46,299 nucleotides of DNA, from the NCBI RefSeq assembly GCF_001723055.1, contig NZ_MDCR01000355.1, positions 1-46,299 of the forward strand. Direction: 5' to 3'. The translations under genes were made by a program, and so were the position numbers. Source of the stretch: Streptomyces niveus (GTDB lineage: Bacteria > Actinomycetota > Actinomycetes > Streptomycetales > Streptomycetaceae). The notes under the pieces are model-generated. The model was not told where the DNA came from. It saw only the letters and a list, made by a program, of their open reading frames with translations, and ran no database searches. Below, one piece after another: positions 1 through 7,625 of this stretch; the stretch's first letter is position 1, and each line of letters starts with the position of its first letter.

Positions 1-98
1 GCGCTTCGCACTCCCGGGCGGGTCCGCTGCGCTCCCCCGCCTAACAGCCCTTCCAACTGCACCTCCAGGACCGCTTGACCCGCTGCGCGGCCAGGCTG
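1..98. repeat. Direct repeat copy 1 (GC-rich, palindrome-laden)
   Basis: This ~98-bp block recurs almost unchanged at 159-258, with a few substitutions and a 2-bp indel. It contains short self-complementary pieces such as GCGCTTCGC and CCGCTGCGC. It begins at the window edge, so it may continue upstream as part of a longer array with a unit of about 158-160 bp. No coding function is apparent. Confidence 0.8.
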
Positions 99-158
99 AT
101 CGAGTCCTGACGATACGGCTAATACGTTGTTAGGTATGAGAGTTGGGAAGTGCAGGGA

Positions 159-258
159 GCGCTTCGCACTCCCGGGCGGATCCGCTGCGCTCCCCCGCCT
201 AACAGCCCTTCCGGCTGCGCCTCCAGGACCGCTTGGGCCCGCTTCGCGGGCCAGGCTG
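159..258. repeat. Direct repeat copy 2
   Basis: Second copy of the repeat at 1-98. It opens with GCGCTTCGCACTCCCGGGCG and ends with GGGCCCGCTTCGCGGGCC (234-252), which can fold as a perfect hairpin. The two copies are separated by ~60 bp of ordinary sequence. Folded-repeat DNA like this is known in replication or transfer loci and in non-coding repeat families; which applies here cannot be read from the sequence. Confidence 0.8.
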
Positions 259-305
259 GCTACGAGTGGCAGGGGTGTTCGTTTGGGGTGGGTTTCGGTG
301 TGGTG

Positions 306-326
306 GCTGCATCAGTTTGATGCAGC
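306..326. terminator. Perfect 9-bp hairpin downstream of ankyrin gene
   Basis: GCTGCATCA-GTT-TGATGCAGC forms a 9-bp stem with a 3-base loop, about 65 bp past the stop of the minus-strand ankyrin gene. No T-tract follows on either strand. A termination or mRNA-stabilising role is inferred from position only; a protein operator is an alternative. Confidence 0.45.
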
Positions 327-389
327 ATGTAGCACTGGTGAAAATGTAGGACGCCCTCTGAGCCCAGCCGCACAAAGCATTGAGGAGGA

Positions 390-827
390 TCACTTGCCTG
401 CGGCCAGGAACATGGAGATTGTCGCTGTGTGTTCTGCTTGGCGCTCAGGGGTATGTTTCCAGCGGTCAGCGCTGCGGTGAGCGTCGGCCGTGCGGGCGGC
501 GCCGTGGTCCAGCAACAACCGGACGGTTGTCGGTCGGCCCCCGAACGCCGCCCACTCCAGCGGTGTCTGGTCCCGTCCCACCGACTCAAGGCCTGCGCCG
601 TAATCCAGCAACATTTGAGCGATGCCCTCATGGCCCTCGGCGGCCGCCATCATCAAGGCAGTAGCCCGTCCCTCGCACAGCCGGCCATCAGGCTCCGCCC
701 CGGCCTCCAGCAGAATGCGGGCGGTGGCCCGCATACCTCGCTCGGCAGTGAAGCGTAGTGGCAGCGTCTCGGCGTACTGCCCGATGGACCTCTTGGTGGC
801 CAGGGCGGATTCGTCGACCGGGCGCAC
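390..827 (-). CDS. Ankyrin-repeat protein (possibly 5'-truncated)
   Basis: A 145-residue product with two to three recognisable ankyrin repeats: ATARILLEAGAEPDG, then ATALMMAAAEGHEGIAQMLLDYGAGLESV, then TPLEWAAFGGRPTTVRLLLDHGAA. Ankyrin repeats are protein-protein interaction modules, so partner and function are unknown. There is no signal peptide or membrane segment. The GTG start at 825-827 is weakly supported. The frame is open for only 14 more codons upstream before a stop at 870-872, and the IS element begins at 895, so the gene may have lost an N-terminal part. The C-terminal ~30 residues diverge from the repeat pattern. Confidence 0.7.
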   Translation of the reverse strand: MRPVDESALATKRSIGQYAETLPLRFTAERGMRATARILLEAGAEPDGRLCEGRATALMMAAAEGHEGIAQMLLDYGAGLESVGRDQTPLEWAAFGGRPTTVRLLLDHGAARTADAHRSADRWKHTPERQAEHTATISMFLAAGK

Positions 828-937
828 GCTGAGCTCCGTGGCAGCGGACTTCCCGGCGAGATCGGAACCTCAAGGCTCCTGACTGCTCGGCTAGAGCGTG
901 TCTCTTTGGTGTTGTCCGCCATGCGAAGCTGTTCGCC

Positions 938-1393
938 GTGGCGCCTTCGATAGTCCGTGGACTTGCTTTGCCCGCCCCGCTGACATCGCTCATCGATCGC
1001 GGCCTCTGGCGTCACCCGGGCGATGCGGTGCTAGCGAAGGTCATCCCGTGGTTCAGGGACCCACTTGCCTTTGTATCGAACCCCGAGCAGATGGCGTACG
1101 CGTCCCAATCAATGGACATGTTCGCCGATGATCCGCACTCCGCCTTCTTTCGCCAGGCACGCGGAATCAGGGGCGCCGCCCCGCTCGAACTTCCTTGGCT
1201 TGACGTTGAACAGGCAGTGCTGATCGCCACCACTCGCAACCCCGGCGATGATGGCGCCTTGGCTCTCGACTACCGGACTGACCCCTCTGATCCCCGCGTA
1301 GTCGGCAGTGACTTCTGGACGGACCACCTTCTGTGCCAGTGGCGGGTCGTATCACCTACTTTCTCGGGCTTCGTCTCGAGCTTGGGCCTGTAG
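938..1393 (+). CDS. SMI1/KNR4 (SUKH)-like protein
   Basis: A 151-residue soluble protein. The C-terminal half has the look of the SUKH/SMI1-KNR4 superfamily: WLDVEQAVLIATTRNPGDD, then ALDYRTDPSDPRVV, then W and CQWRVVSPTFSGFVSSLGL at the end. Many SUKH proteins act as immunity proteins against secreted polymorphic toxins, but no toxin gene is visible here. The GTG at 938 is the likely start. The gene stops 14 bp before the convergent transposase stop and lies inside the IS inverted repeats. Its codon use is somewhat less GC-biased than the chromosomal genes to the right, consistent with transfer. Confidence 0.65.
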   Translation: MAPSIVRGLALPAPLTSLIDRGLWRHPGDAVLAKVIPWFRDPLAFVSNPEQMAYASQSMDMFADDPHSAFFRQARGIRGAAPLELPWLDVEQAVLIATTRNPGDDGALALDYRTDPSDPRVVGSDFWTDHLLCQWRVVSPTFSGFVSSLGL

Positions 1394-1407
1394 GTTCTGC
1401 GGTCATG

Positions 1408-2267
1408 TCATTGACGCGCCCAGATAAGGATGGACGCGACGTGGAGTGCGGCCCGGTAGGCAATGGCGAGTTTGTCAGTCCGCAGGGCCAGGCCGCGACA
1501 CTGCTTGAGTCGGGCGATGCACCGCTCGACGGCATTGCGCTCCTTGTATTTCTCGGCGTTGAAGCTGGGCGGGCGGCCTCCGGCACGGCCTCGCCGCAGG
1601 CGGTGACCGATCTGGTCGGCGGGCTGCGGGATGACAGCCCGGCTGCCTCGGCGACGAAGGTGTCTACGGATCGCGCGGGACGAATAGGCGCGATCCGCTA
1701 GGACGATTGCCGGGCGGGTCCTTGGCCTCCCAGGTCCGCTGCGCGGGATCCGAATCCTGGCCATGACCGCCTCGAAAGCCGGCGCGTCACCAGCCTGACC
1801 GGCGGTGACGTGGATACCCAGAGGACGAGCCCGGCTGTCACTGGCCAAACGGACTTTCGTGCTCAGCCCGCCACGAGAGCGTCCGAACGCGTGATCCTCA
1901 GGCGCTGACCGGCCTGGCGCCCCCTTTTCCTGGCTCCGGCCGAATGCTGGTGACCCCGGCAGGCAGTGGAATCCACGGAGACTGTCCAGTCCACACCGTC
2001 ACCATCATCCGTCGCAGCAAGTAGTGCCGCGAAGGTGCGTTCCCATGTGCCTACCACGGCCCACCTGATCAAGCGCTTGTGAGCGGTCCGAAAAGACCCG
2101 AGTTTGCTGGGCAGATCCCGCCAGGGCGAGCAGGTGCGCTACTTCCACGCAATAGCCTCAAGGGTCCACCGGTGGTCAGCCCACCGTCACCCACGGGCCG
2201 GATCGGCCGGCATCAGCGGCTCGATCCGGCCCCACATCGCATCAGTGATCACCAACCGGACAGACAT
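1408..2267 (-). pseudogene. IS5-family transposase, inactivated
   Basis: Reading from the ATG at 2267 gives a typical IS5/IS427-type start (MSVRLVITDAMWGRIEPLMP), interrupted by TGA at 2189-2187 and TAG at 2141-2139. The frame resumes with IRWAVVGTWERTFAALL and DWTVSVDSTACRGHQHSAGA (first catalytic Asp region). A -1 shift at the AAAAGGGGG run (about 1920-1928) joins it to the second half. That half has GRSRGGLSTKVRLASDS, VLADRAYSSRAIRRHLRRRG (second Asp) and FNAEKYKERNAVERCIARLKQCRGLALRTDK (the Y-x2-R-N-x2-E region). The slip is probably the family's normal programmed frameshift; the two stops make this copy non-functional. Confidence 0.9.
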
Positions 2268-2369
2268 ATCCGATCAACTGGCCAGCGCATCAAAGAGACA
2301 CGCCCTAGTCGAGGTACAGGTGAGTGGTGCCGCACGGCCGTCTCGGCGCGGCCTCGGTAGGCGCCATCA

Positions 2370-2708
2370 TCAAATCGGAGTCGGGGAAGGTCCATCTGAC
2401 TGCCCTGACAGGGCGGAGGTGACTTCCTCGATTTCGCCTCGGGACGTCATGAGGAGCAGCCCGACGATGTCCTCCCAGGAGGAGAGCATTGCGTCCAGCG
2501 GTTCCGGCCGGCCGGGTTCGGCGTTCTCCCACCGTACGAACTTGTCCGGAAAGACGCTCAGCGCCCATCCGGACTCGTGCTTCAGTGAGACGTCCGGGTG
2601 TTCCTCGTCCGCGTTGCTGAGTTCGGCGAGGATTTCGCGGATCCGGGTCTCGTCGGGCTCGTCGAATGCTTCGCCCATGTTGTCGTGCATGGAGTAGGTC
2701 ACGGTCAT
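2370..2708 (-). CDS. Small acidic hypothetical protein, possibly immunity-type
   Basis: A 112-residue acidic protein with no signal peptide or membrane helix. The ATG at 2706-2708 is chosen because CGGAGAGA precedes it directly; an upstream in-frame start would add 20 poorly conserved-looking residues. The middle (HESGWALSVFPDKFVRWEN) and the helix after it (MLSSWEDIVGLLLMTSRGEIEEV) vaguely resemble Imm1-type immunity proteins, but the match is too weak to assign. It lies just right of the IS element and upstream of the chitinase on the other strand. Confidence 0.6.
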   Translation of the reverse strand: MTVTYSMHDNMGEAFDEPDETRIREILAELSNADEEHPDVSLKHESGWALSVFPDKFVRWENAEPGRPEPLDAMLSSWEDIVGLLLMTSRGEIEEVTSALSGQSDGPSPTPI

Positions 2709-2946
2709 TCTCTCCGGATTGCCGGTGCGCCGCTGGGATGGCCCCGTCCGCCCGCACGCTGCTGTCACCGGCTACGTTGCCAGAATTCGCTCGGCCCGCC
2801 TAACGGGTGCCTCAGCAAACCCGCTGCATGGAAAGGGAGTTGCCGACGTGGGGCCCGGCATGTCCGTTCGCCCGTCCGCGGTTTGTGGGTGAAGCCGGAG
2901 AGTACCTGCGTGCAGCTCGACACCCCCACTACCTTCGGAGGATCCC

Positions 2947-4029
2947 GTGATCTTCAAGCGCCTCTCACCGCTCAAGGGCACTTCCAGACGGACTCGGCTC
3001 GTCGCCGTGGCGGCCGCTCTCGTGACCGCCGTCGCGCTCGCCGCTCCCTCGGCGATCGCCGCCCCGTCGGCCGACACCTGCGCCGTCAAGTCGAAGCCCG
3101 CCGGCAAGGTGCTCCAGGGCTACTGGGAGAACTGGGACGGCGCCGCCAACGGCGTTCACCCGCCCCTCGGTTGGATCCCCATCACCGACAGCCGTATCCA
3201 GAGCCACGGCTACAACGTGATCAACGCGGCGTTCCCCGTCATCCGCTCGGACGGCACCGTCCTGTGGGAAGACGGCATGGACACGACGGTGAAGGTCGCG
3301 ACTCCGGCCGAGATGTGCCAGGCCAAGACCTCGGGGCAGACGATCCTGATGTCGATCGGCGGCGCGGCCGCCGGTATCGACCTCAGCTCCAGCGCCGTCG
3401 CCGACCGCTTCGTCGCGACGGTGGTGCCGATCCTGAAGAAGTACAACTTCGACGGAATCGACATCGACATCGAGACCGGCCTGGTCGGCAGTGGCAACAT
3501 CAACACGCTGTCCGCGTCGCAGGCCAACCTGATCCGCATCATCGACGGCGTACTCGCCCAGATGCCCTCGAACTTCGGTCTCACCATGGCGCCGGAGACG
3601 GCGTACGTCACGGGCGGCAGCGTCGCGTACGGCTCGATCTGGGGCGCGTACCTGCCCATCGTGAAGAAGTACGCCGACAACGGACGCCTGTGGTGGCTGA
3701 ACATGCAGTACTACAACGGCAGCATGTACGGCTGCTCGGGCGACTCCTACTCAGCGGGCACCGTCCAGGGCTTCACCGCCCAGACCGACTGCCTGAACCG
3801 GGGGCTGGTGATCCAGGGCACCACCATCAAGGTTCCGTACGACAAGCAGGTCCCCGGGCTGCCGGCCCAACCGGGCGCGGGCGGTGGCTACATGAGCCCG
3901 AGTTTGGTGGCACAGGCCTGGAACACGTACGGCAGCAGCCTCAAGGGGCTGATGACCTGGTCCGCCAACTGGGACGGCTCGAAGAACTGGACCTTCGGCA
4001 ACAACGTCAAGGCCCTCCAAGGCCGCTGA
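2947..4029 (+). CDS. Secreted GH18 chitinase
   Basis: A 360-residue glycoside hydrolase family 18 enzyme that should cleave beta-1,4-GlcNAc links in chitin outside the cell. Residues 1-39 form a Sec signal (basic start, hydrophobic VAAALVTAVALAAPSAIAA). Strand-3 SIGG is at 136-139 and the catalytic DGIDIDIE at 169-176, so the acid is Glu176. MAPE and WLNMQYYN (substrate-assisted Asn/Tyr region) follow, and the barrel closes with GLMTWSANWDG. There is no carbohydrate-binding or FnIII module, so it is a catalytic-domain-only enzyme like the ChiC/ChiD-type Streptomyces chitinases. The GTG start follows GGAG by 6 bp. No dre-like operator is visible in the 240 bp upstream. Confidence 0.95.
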   Translation: MIFKRLSPLKGTSRRTRLVAVAAALVTAVALAAPSAIAAPSADTCAVKSKPAGKVLQGYWENWDGAANGVHPPLGWIPITDSRIQSHGYNVINAAFPVIRSDGTVLWEDGMDTTVKVATPAEMCQAKTSGQTILMSIGGAAAGIDLSSSAVADRFVATVVPILKKYNFDGIDIDIETGLVGSGNINTLSASQANLIRIIDGVLAQMPSNFGLTMAPETAYVTGGSVAYGSIWGAYLPIVKKYADNGRLWWLNMQYYNGSMYGCSGDSYSAGTVQGFTAQTDCLNRGLVIQGTTIKVPYDKQVPGLPAQPGAGGGYMSPSLVAQAWNTYGSSLKGLMTWSANWDGSKNWTFGNNVKALQGR

Positions 4030-4063
4030 CTCACACCTCACCACGCCACGGGTACCAAGTTGG

Positions 4064-4080
4064 CTGGAGCCCGTCTCCAG
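4064..4080. terminator. Weak hairpin after chitinase gene
   Basis: CTGGAG-CCCGT-CTCCAG, a 6-bp stem 35 bp past the chitinase stop and before the convergent gene ending at 4135. It may end transcription from either side; there is no T-tract. Confidence 0.3.
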
Positions 4081-4134
4081 AGTGGCTCAGGGAGAACGGC
4101 ATCCATGGCGCGGGGCCGGCCTGGGCCGTCGTGC

Positions 4135-4653
4135 TCAGCGGTCCAGTCGGTGTCGGACGTACTCCGGTAAGGCATCACCGGTCTCGATGCGGTTTTCGTC
4201 GAGGCCGTTGGCGATCCGCAAGCAGCCCCCGGCGAAGACGAACTCCACCGTCACCGAGCCGGCGGCCAGGTCGCGATTGGGCTCTGCCGGCCGCCACTCA
4301 AGTAGTGCGACCTCGCGCAGTTCCTGGCCGACGAACGGCTCCAGATATTCATCGCGGTGGGACCACCGGGGTGTGAACTCGGACCACTCCCACCCGGTGA
4401 TACTCGCTTCGGTGTCGATCGTGTCCCAGCCGATCGCGAGTTCGTCGAACTTCGAGTGACACACCTCCACCTGAACGCCGTCGAAGTCCAGCATCACCGG
4501 GCAATCGGCGAACCAGTCCCCGTCCTCGACGAAGCGCACCAGAGCGAACTCCGTCAGCCGCTGGCCTGCGAGCTTCACCAGAGGTGATTCGTGTGCCTGC
4601 CGAACCGACTCGATCCCGACCAGGAAGGACGGATTGAAACCAGAGATCCCCAT
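4135..4653 (-). CDS. Hypothetical protein with internal duplication
   Basis: A 172-residue cytoplasmic protein of no family I recognise. Two halves resemble each other. Residues ~20-75 have L-GQRLTEFALVRF...VMLDFDGVQVEV, and residues ~108-160 have FVGQELREVALLEW...VTVEFVFAGGCLRIANGLDE. This suggests a tandem pair of one ~55-residue beta-rich domain. The ATG at 4653 is preferred because AGGTGG lies 8 bp upstream; a GTG two codons earlier is possible. It converges on the chitinase gene and has no evident operon partner. Confidence 0.65.
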   Translation of the reverse strand: MGISGFNPSFLVGIESVRQAHESPLVKLAGQRLTEFALVRFVEDGDWFADCPVMLDFDGVQVEVCHSKFDELAIGWDTIDTEASITGWEWSEFTPRWSHRDEYLEPFVGQELREVALLEWRPAEPNRDLAAGSVTVEFVFAGGCLRIANGLDENRIETGDALPEYVRHRLDR

Positions 4654-4830
4654 GTTCACACCACCTGAGTCTCCCGGCCCTCAGCCCGACAGGCCAGCGC
4701 AAGATATCCAGAGCGAGCCGCGGTCGCGGCGCCACCCGGCAGTCCCGGCCCGCAGAACCCGTGAAAGGCGGTCGGGGGTTCATGGCCCGCTGGGATGCTG
4801 CCAGTTGCTCGACAGGCTTGCTCCGTCGAT

Positions 4831-4853
4831 GCCGGGGAGTCAGAGACCCCGGC
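4831..4853. terminator. Hairpin between HIT gene and hypothetical gene
   Basis: GCCGGGG-AGTCAGAGA-CCCCGGC forms a 7-bp GC stem with a 9-base loop, about 75 bp past the HIT stop in that gene's direction. It lacks a T-tract, as is common for Streptomyces terminators. The rest of 4654-4925 shows nothing convincing. Confidence 0.35.
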
Positions 4854-4925
4854 CCGGGCATCGAGGGCCGCGAGACCTCCACGAACTGCTAGCGCCGCCT
4901 CGTCGAGCACACGGCGTTCGTGCAC

Positions 4926-5288
4926 TCACCAGTTCGCGTCGATGCGAAACGAATCTCCCTTGAAACGGGGGAAGACATGCAGGTGGACGTGGAAGATCTC
5001 CTGGAAGGCCGCCTCGCCGTCAGCCAGGAAGAGTGCGACGCCTTCACACCGAAGGCCGGACAGCCTCAGCGCCCGTCCGACACGGTGCCCCACTTCCCAG
5101 ACTCGTACCCCCAGATCGTCCGGCAGGTCCACCAGTCCTTCCGCATGAGACTTCGGAACAACGAGCACGTGCCCCGGGGTAACGGGGCTCAGGTCCATGA
5201 AGGCGACAACCCGGTCGTCCTCATGAACAACGCTCGCAACCACATGGCCTCGCGCGATCCCGCAGAAGACGCAACCATCGTTCGGCAA
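4926..5288 (-). CDS. HIT-family nucleotide hydrolase/transferase
   Basis: A 120-residue histidine-triad protein. CVFCGIARG near the N-terminus matches the usual zinc-ligand start, PVTPGHVLVVPKSHAEGL is the conserved core, and HVHLHVFPR carries the His-x-His-x-His active site that attacks the alpha-phosphate of nucleoside phosphoramidates or dinucleotides. The start is TTG at 5286-5288, with GAGGAGG five bases upstream; no ATG or GTG fits better. It is slightly shorter than common HIT proteins (~135 aa) and ends at the family's usual C-terminal strand. It stands alone on the minus strand. The ~270 bp after its stop (4654-4925) hold only a small GCCGGGG...CCCCGGC hairpin at 4831-4853. Confidence 0.9.
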   Translation of the reverse strand: MPNDGCVFCGIARGHVVASVVHEDDRVVAFMDLSPVTPGHVLVVPKSHAEGLVDLPDDLGVRVWEVGHRVGRALRLSGLRCEGVALFLADGEAAFQEIFHVHLHVFPRFKGDSFRIDANW

Positions 5289-5495
5289 CCCGGCCTCCTC
5301 AGACTCGCGGACATCGCCTGCCTCAGCACATCAGACATAGCTGTTTCGGGGGAGGGCGCTTCCCGCCGACGCGCAGTCGGCCAGTGCGGGATGACGCACC
5401 GGACGATCAGGTTCGACGTACGTTCCTTTTGCCTGGAACTGGCGCGAAGCGGCTCGAAACCCGGGCAATGCGGCGCTCAACTACTGTTGCTGCGC

Positions 5496-6413
5496 ATGGC
5501 AGTCACCACGACCGACATCACCGAGGACTTGATCCGGGATCTGCTGCGCGAGCAGCATCCCGACCTGGCTGACCGGCCCGCGAGGCTCGGAGCGCGGGGT
5601 TGGGACAATCAGGTGTGGCGGCTCGGCGACGATCTCGCCGTCCGGCTGCCCTGGGCGACGCAGTCTGCGGACGCGCTGCTGCGGAAAGAACATGCCTGGG
5701 TGCCCGCCCTCGCCCCGCGCCTCCCTCTGCCGATTCCCGTACCGCAGCGTCTCGGTGAGCCCTCCGAGCGGTTTCCACGGCCTTGGATCGTCACCACGTG
5801 GGTGCCGGGCGAGCCCGCCGACCGTGCCCCCGTCACGCGCGCCGCAGAGGCGGCCGACACCTTGGCCGCTTTTCTGACGGCCCTTCACCAGCCCGCCCCC
5901 GCCGGTGCGCCCGCCGGCCGTGATCGCGGGGGCCCGCTGGCCGGCAGTGCCGAAGGCCTCGCCCAAGGGCTCGCCTCGGCAACCGAGCTGGGGCTGATCC
6001 GTGAACCGGACGCCGTCCGCGCGGTGTGGGAAGACGCCGTCGCCGCGCCCGGCTGGACGGGCCGCGAATTGTGGCTGCACGGCGACCTGCATCCGGCCAA
6101 CGTTCTCACCGCTGACGGCACCCTGTGCGGCGTGATCGACTTCGGTGACCTCTTCGCCGGTGACCCGGCCTGCGACCTCGCCGCCGCCTGGTTCCTGCTG
6201 CCCGACGGCGCCGCCGACCGATTTCACCGCGCCTACCGGCCGACCCCGGACGCCGCGACCTTGCGCCGCGCCCGCGGCTGGGCCGTACTGCGGGCCCTCA
6301 GCGGCCTCCACATCGGACACGCCGGTGACCACGGACGCCCCGGAGGCAAGTCCACGTGGGGTCCGCCCGCCCAGGCCGCACTGCGGCGCCTCACCGCGAC
6401 GGTCCACCGGTGA
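5496..6413 (+). CDS. Aminoglycoside phosphotransferase-like kinase
   Basis: A 305-residue member of the APH/choline-kinase superfamily. The N-lobe has WDNQVWRLGDDLAVRLPW (nucleotide-binding strand with its Lys replaced by Arg, typical of this subgroup) and EHAWVPAL. The C-lobe has the Brenner motif LHGDLHPANVL (catalytic Asp, Asn) and GVIDFGDLFAGDPACDLAAAW (metal-binding Asp). Such proteins phosphorylate aminoglycosides, macrolides or small metabolites; the substrate cannot be told here. The ORF is open far upstream, but homology-like sequence begins at the ATG at 5496. There is no clear ribosome-binding site, so the transcript may be leaderless. Confidence 0.88.
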   Translation: MAVTTTDITEDLIRDLLREQHPDLADRPARLGARGWDNQVWRLGDDLAVRLPWATQSADALLRKEHAWVPALAPRLPLPIPVPQRLGEPSERFPRPWIVTTWVPGEPADRAPVTRAAEAADTLAAFLTALHQPAPAGAPAGRDRGGPLAGSAEGLAQGLASATELGLIREPDAVRAVWEDAVAAPGWTGRELWLHGDLHPANVLTADGTLCGVIDFGDLFAGDPACDLAAAWFLLPDGAADRFHRAYRPTPDAATLRRARGWAVLRALSGLHIGHAGDHGRPGGKSTWGPPAQAALRRLTATVHR

Positions 6414-6497
6414 GAGGCAAGCCCCGAAGCCGCGTGAGGCATCCGTCATCCCGGAAATCGGCTCGGCAGTACACCGCGGAACCGGCACAGTGAACTC

Positions 6498-7304
6498 ATG
6501 AGTGGACAGGGACTGGCCCCCGACGGAACGATCGCTCGCGAGGGCGCGCCGGACCGGGTGCCGGCGGCGTTCGTCCCCGTCGTCGACGCCGCCCGCAACC
6601 GAATCGCCGAGACGTACGGCGGCGTGCGGCTGCACAGCGCCTACCTCTACGGCAGCATCCCCCGCGGCACCGCCGTCCCCGGCGTGTCCGACCTCGACCT
6701 CCAGCTCGCCCTTCGCCATGAGCCCACCGACACCGACCGGGCCGACGCGGTGGCGATCGAGGAGGCACTCGACCACGCGTACCCCCAGATCGACGGCGTC
6801 GGCATCCTGCTGACCAGCACACGCGCTCTGCTGAGCGACATCGAACGCCACGACGCCGGGTTCTTCATCGCCTGCCTGTGCACCCCGCTGCTCGGCCCCG
6901 ACCTCGCTGAGCAGCTCCCCCGCTACCGGCCCACCACCCTCCTCGCCCGCGAAACGAACGGCGACCTCCATCTCGTGCTGAAACGCTGGCGTAGTCGGGC
7001 CGCCGAGGCCGTCACGGACGCCGATCGCCGCGCCCTCAGCCGCGTGGTCGCCCGCCGTATCGTGCGTACAGGATTCACTTTGATCATGCCCCGCTGGGGT
7101 GGCTGGACCAGCGACCTCGACGAATCCGCCGAGCTCTTCGCGCGCTACTACCCCGAGCACGGTGACCGGATGCGTACCGCCGCGGCGGTCGGCCGTGTGC
7201 CCTCGGCCGACCCGGCCGTGCTCGGCGCGCTCATCGGCGACCTGGGGCCCTGGCTCGCCGCCGAATACACGGTCGTGCACGGCGAGAAGCGACTCCGGGT
7301 GTAG
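6498..7304 (+). CDS. Nucleotidyltransferase-domain protein
   Basis: A 268-residue protein with a DNA polymerase beta-type nucleotidyltransferase fold. YLYGSIPRGTAVPGVSDLDLQL (about 50-71) carries the G-S-x10-D-x-D signature, with both metal-binding Asp residues. A helical C-terminal half with ALSRVVARRIVRTGFTLIMPR and YYPEH follows, as in minimal nucleotidyltransferases fused to a substrate-recruiting domain. It could adenylylate an antibiotic, a protein or RNA. It follows the APH-like kinase by 84 bp on the same strand, so the two may form a small resistance-like pair, but neither substrate is shown by the sequence. Confidence 0.8.
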   Translation: MSGQGLAPDGTIAREGAPDRVPAAFVPVVDAARNRIAETYGGVRLHSAYLYGSIPRGTAVPGVSDLDLQLALRHEPTDTDRADAVAIEEALDHAYPQIDGVGILLTSTRALLSDIERHDAGFFIACLCTPLLGPDLAEQLPRYRPTTLLARETNGDLHLVLKRWRSRAAEAVTDADRRALSRVVARRIVRTGFTLIMPRWGGWTSDLDESAELFARYYPEHGDRMRTAAAVGRVPSADPAVLGALIGDLGPWLAAEYTVVHGEKRLRV

Positions 7305-7336
7305 AAGCCTCACCCCGTCGCCCTTACCATCCCGGA

Positions 7337-7594
7337 ATGAACGTCCGCGAAGGCACAGCCCATCTGGAATGGTGGGCCAACCCCGCAACGTGCCTGGCTC
7401 GCCTACCGGTCAGGGTCACCTCCACGCCCGATGGCGCCGCCTTCTGCTCGCTCCACTTCGATGACAGCTCGGCCGTCAGTGTCGAAGCGGCACAATCCGG
7501 AGACGTCAACTACCTGTGGCTCAGAGTGGTCTTGGCCCCTGATTCGGGGGCCGAATTCGATCGAAGCGGGGCGGTGCTCGAAGCAGTAGCGTGA
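7337..7594 (+). CDS. Small hypothetical protein
   Basis: An 85-residue ORF with a sensible start. A TTACCAT -10-like box lies ~10 bp before the ATG at 7337, which would suit a leaderless transcript. The product (ending LWLRVVLAPDSGAEFDRSGAVLEAVA) looks like a compact beta-sheet protein but matches no family I know. It lies between the nucleotidyltransferase (33 bp upstream) and the convergent P450 gene (32 bp downstream). It may be spurious. Confidence 0.45.
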   Translation: MNVREGTAHLEWWANPATCLARLPVRVTSTPDGAAFCSLHFDDSSAVSVEAAQSGDVNYLWLRVVLAPDSGAEFDRSGAVLEAVA

Positions 7595-7625
7595 ACCCGC
7601 GACAGTCAGATCCCCTCGAAGGCAT

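Larger units (their letters stand above)
895..2304. mobile_element. IS5-type insertion element enclosing a passenger gene
   Basis: The ends are inverted repeats: left AGCGTGTCTCTTTGGTG (895-911) and right, read inward on the minus strand, GGCGTGTCTCTTTGATG (2304-2288), matching at 15 of 17 positions. Each end is flanked by CTAG (891-894 and 2305-2308), which fits the 4-bp YTAR target duplication known for IS5 relatives. Inside are a decayed transposase (1408-2267, minus) and a convergent intact SUKH-like gene (938-1393, plus). I found no second inward-facing repeat near the transposase 3' end, so the repeats as seen enclose both genes. A deletion between two neighbouring IS copies could give the same picture. 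Confidence 0.75.

Noticed and set aside
1..258. CRISPR array or telomere
   Set aside because: Only two copies, each ~98 bp with a ~60-bp gap, and no cas gene. The palindromes do not match the standard Streptomyces telomere pattern I know, and the window continues beyond without an end.
2598..4376. 592-codon plus-strand ORF over the chitinase gene
   Set aside because: Frame-shifted shadow; the chitinase frame has signal peptide and GH18 motifs.
5496..7304. Assignment of the kinase and nucleotidyltransferase as specific aminoglycoside-resistance enzymes
   Set aside because: Only superfamily motifs are visible; substrate cannot be read from sequence.
5481..7388. 635-codon minus-strand ORF opposite the kinase and nucleotidyltransferase genes
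   Set aside because: Antisense shadow of two genes with clear catalytic motifs; composition is not protein-like.
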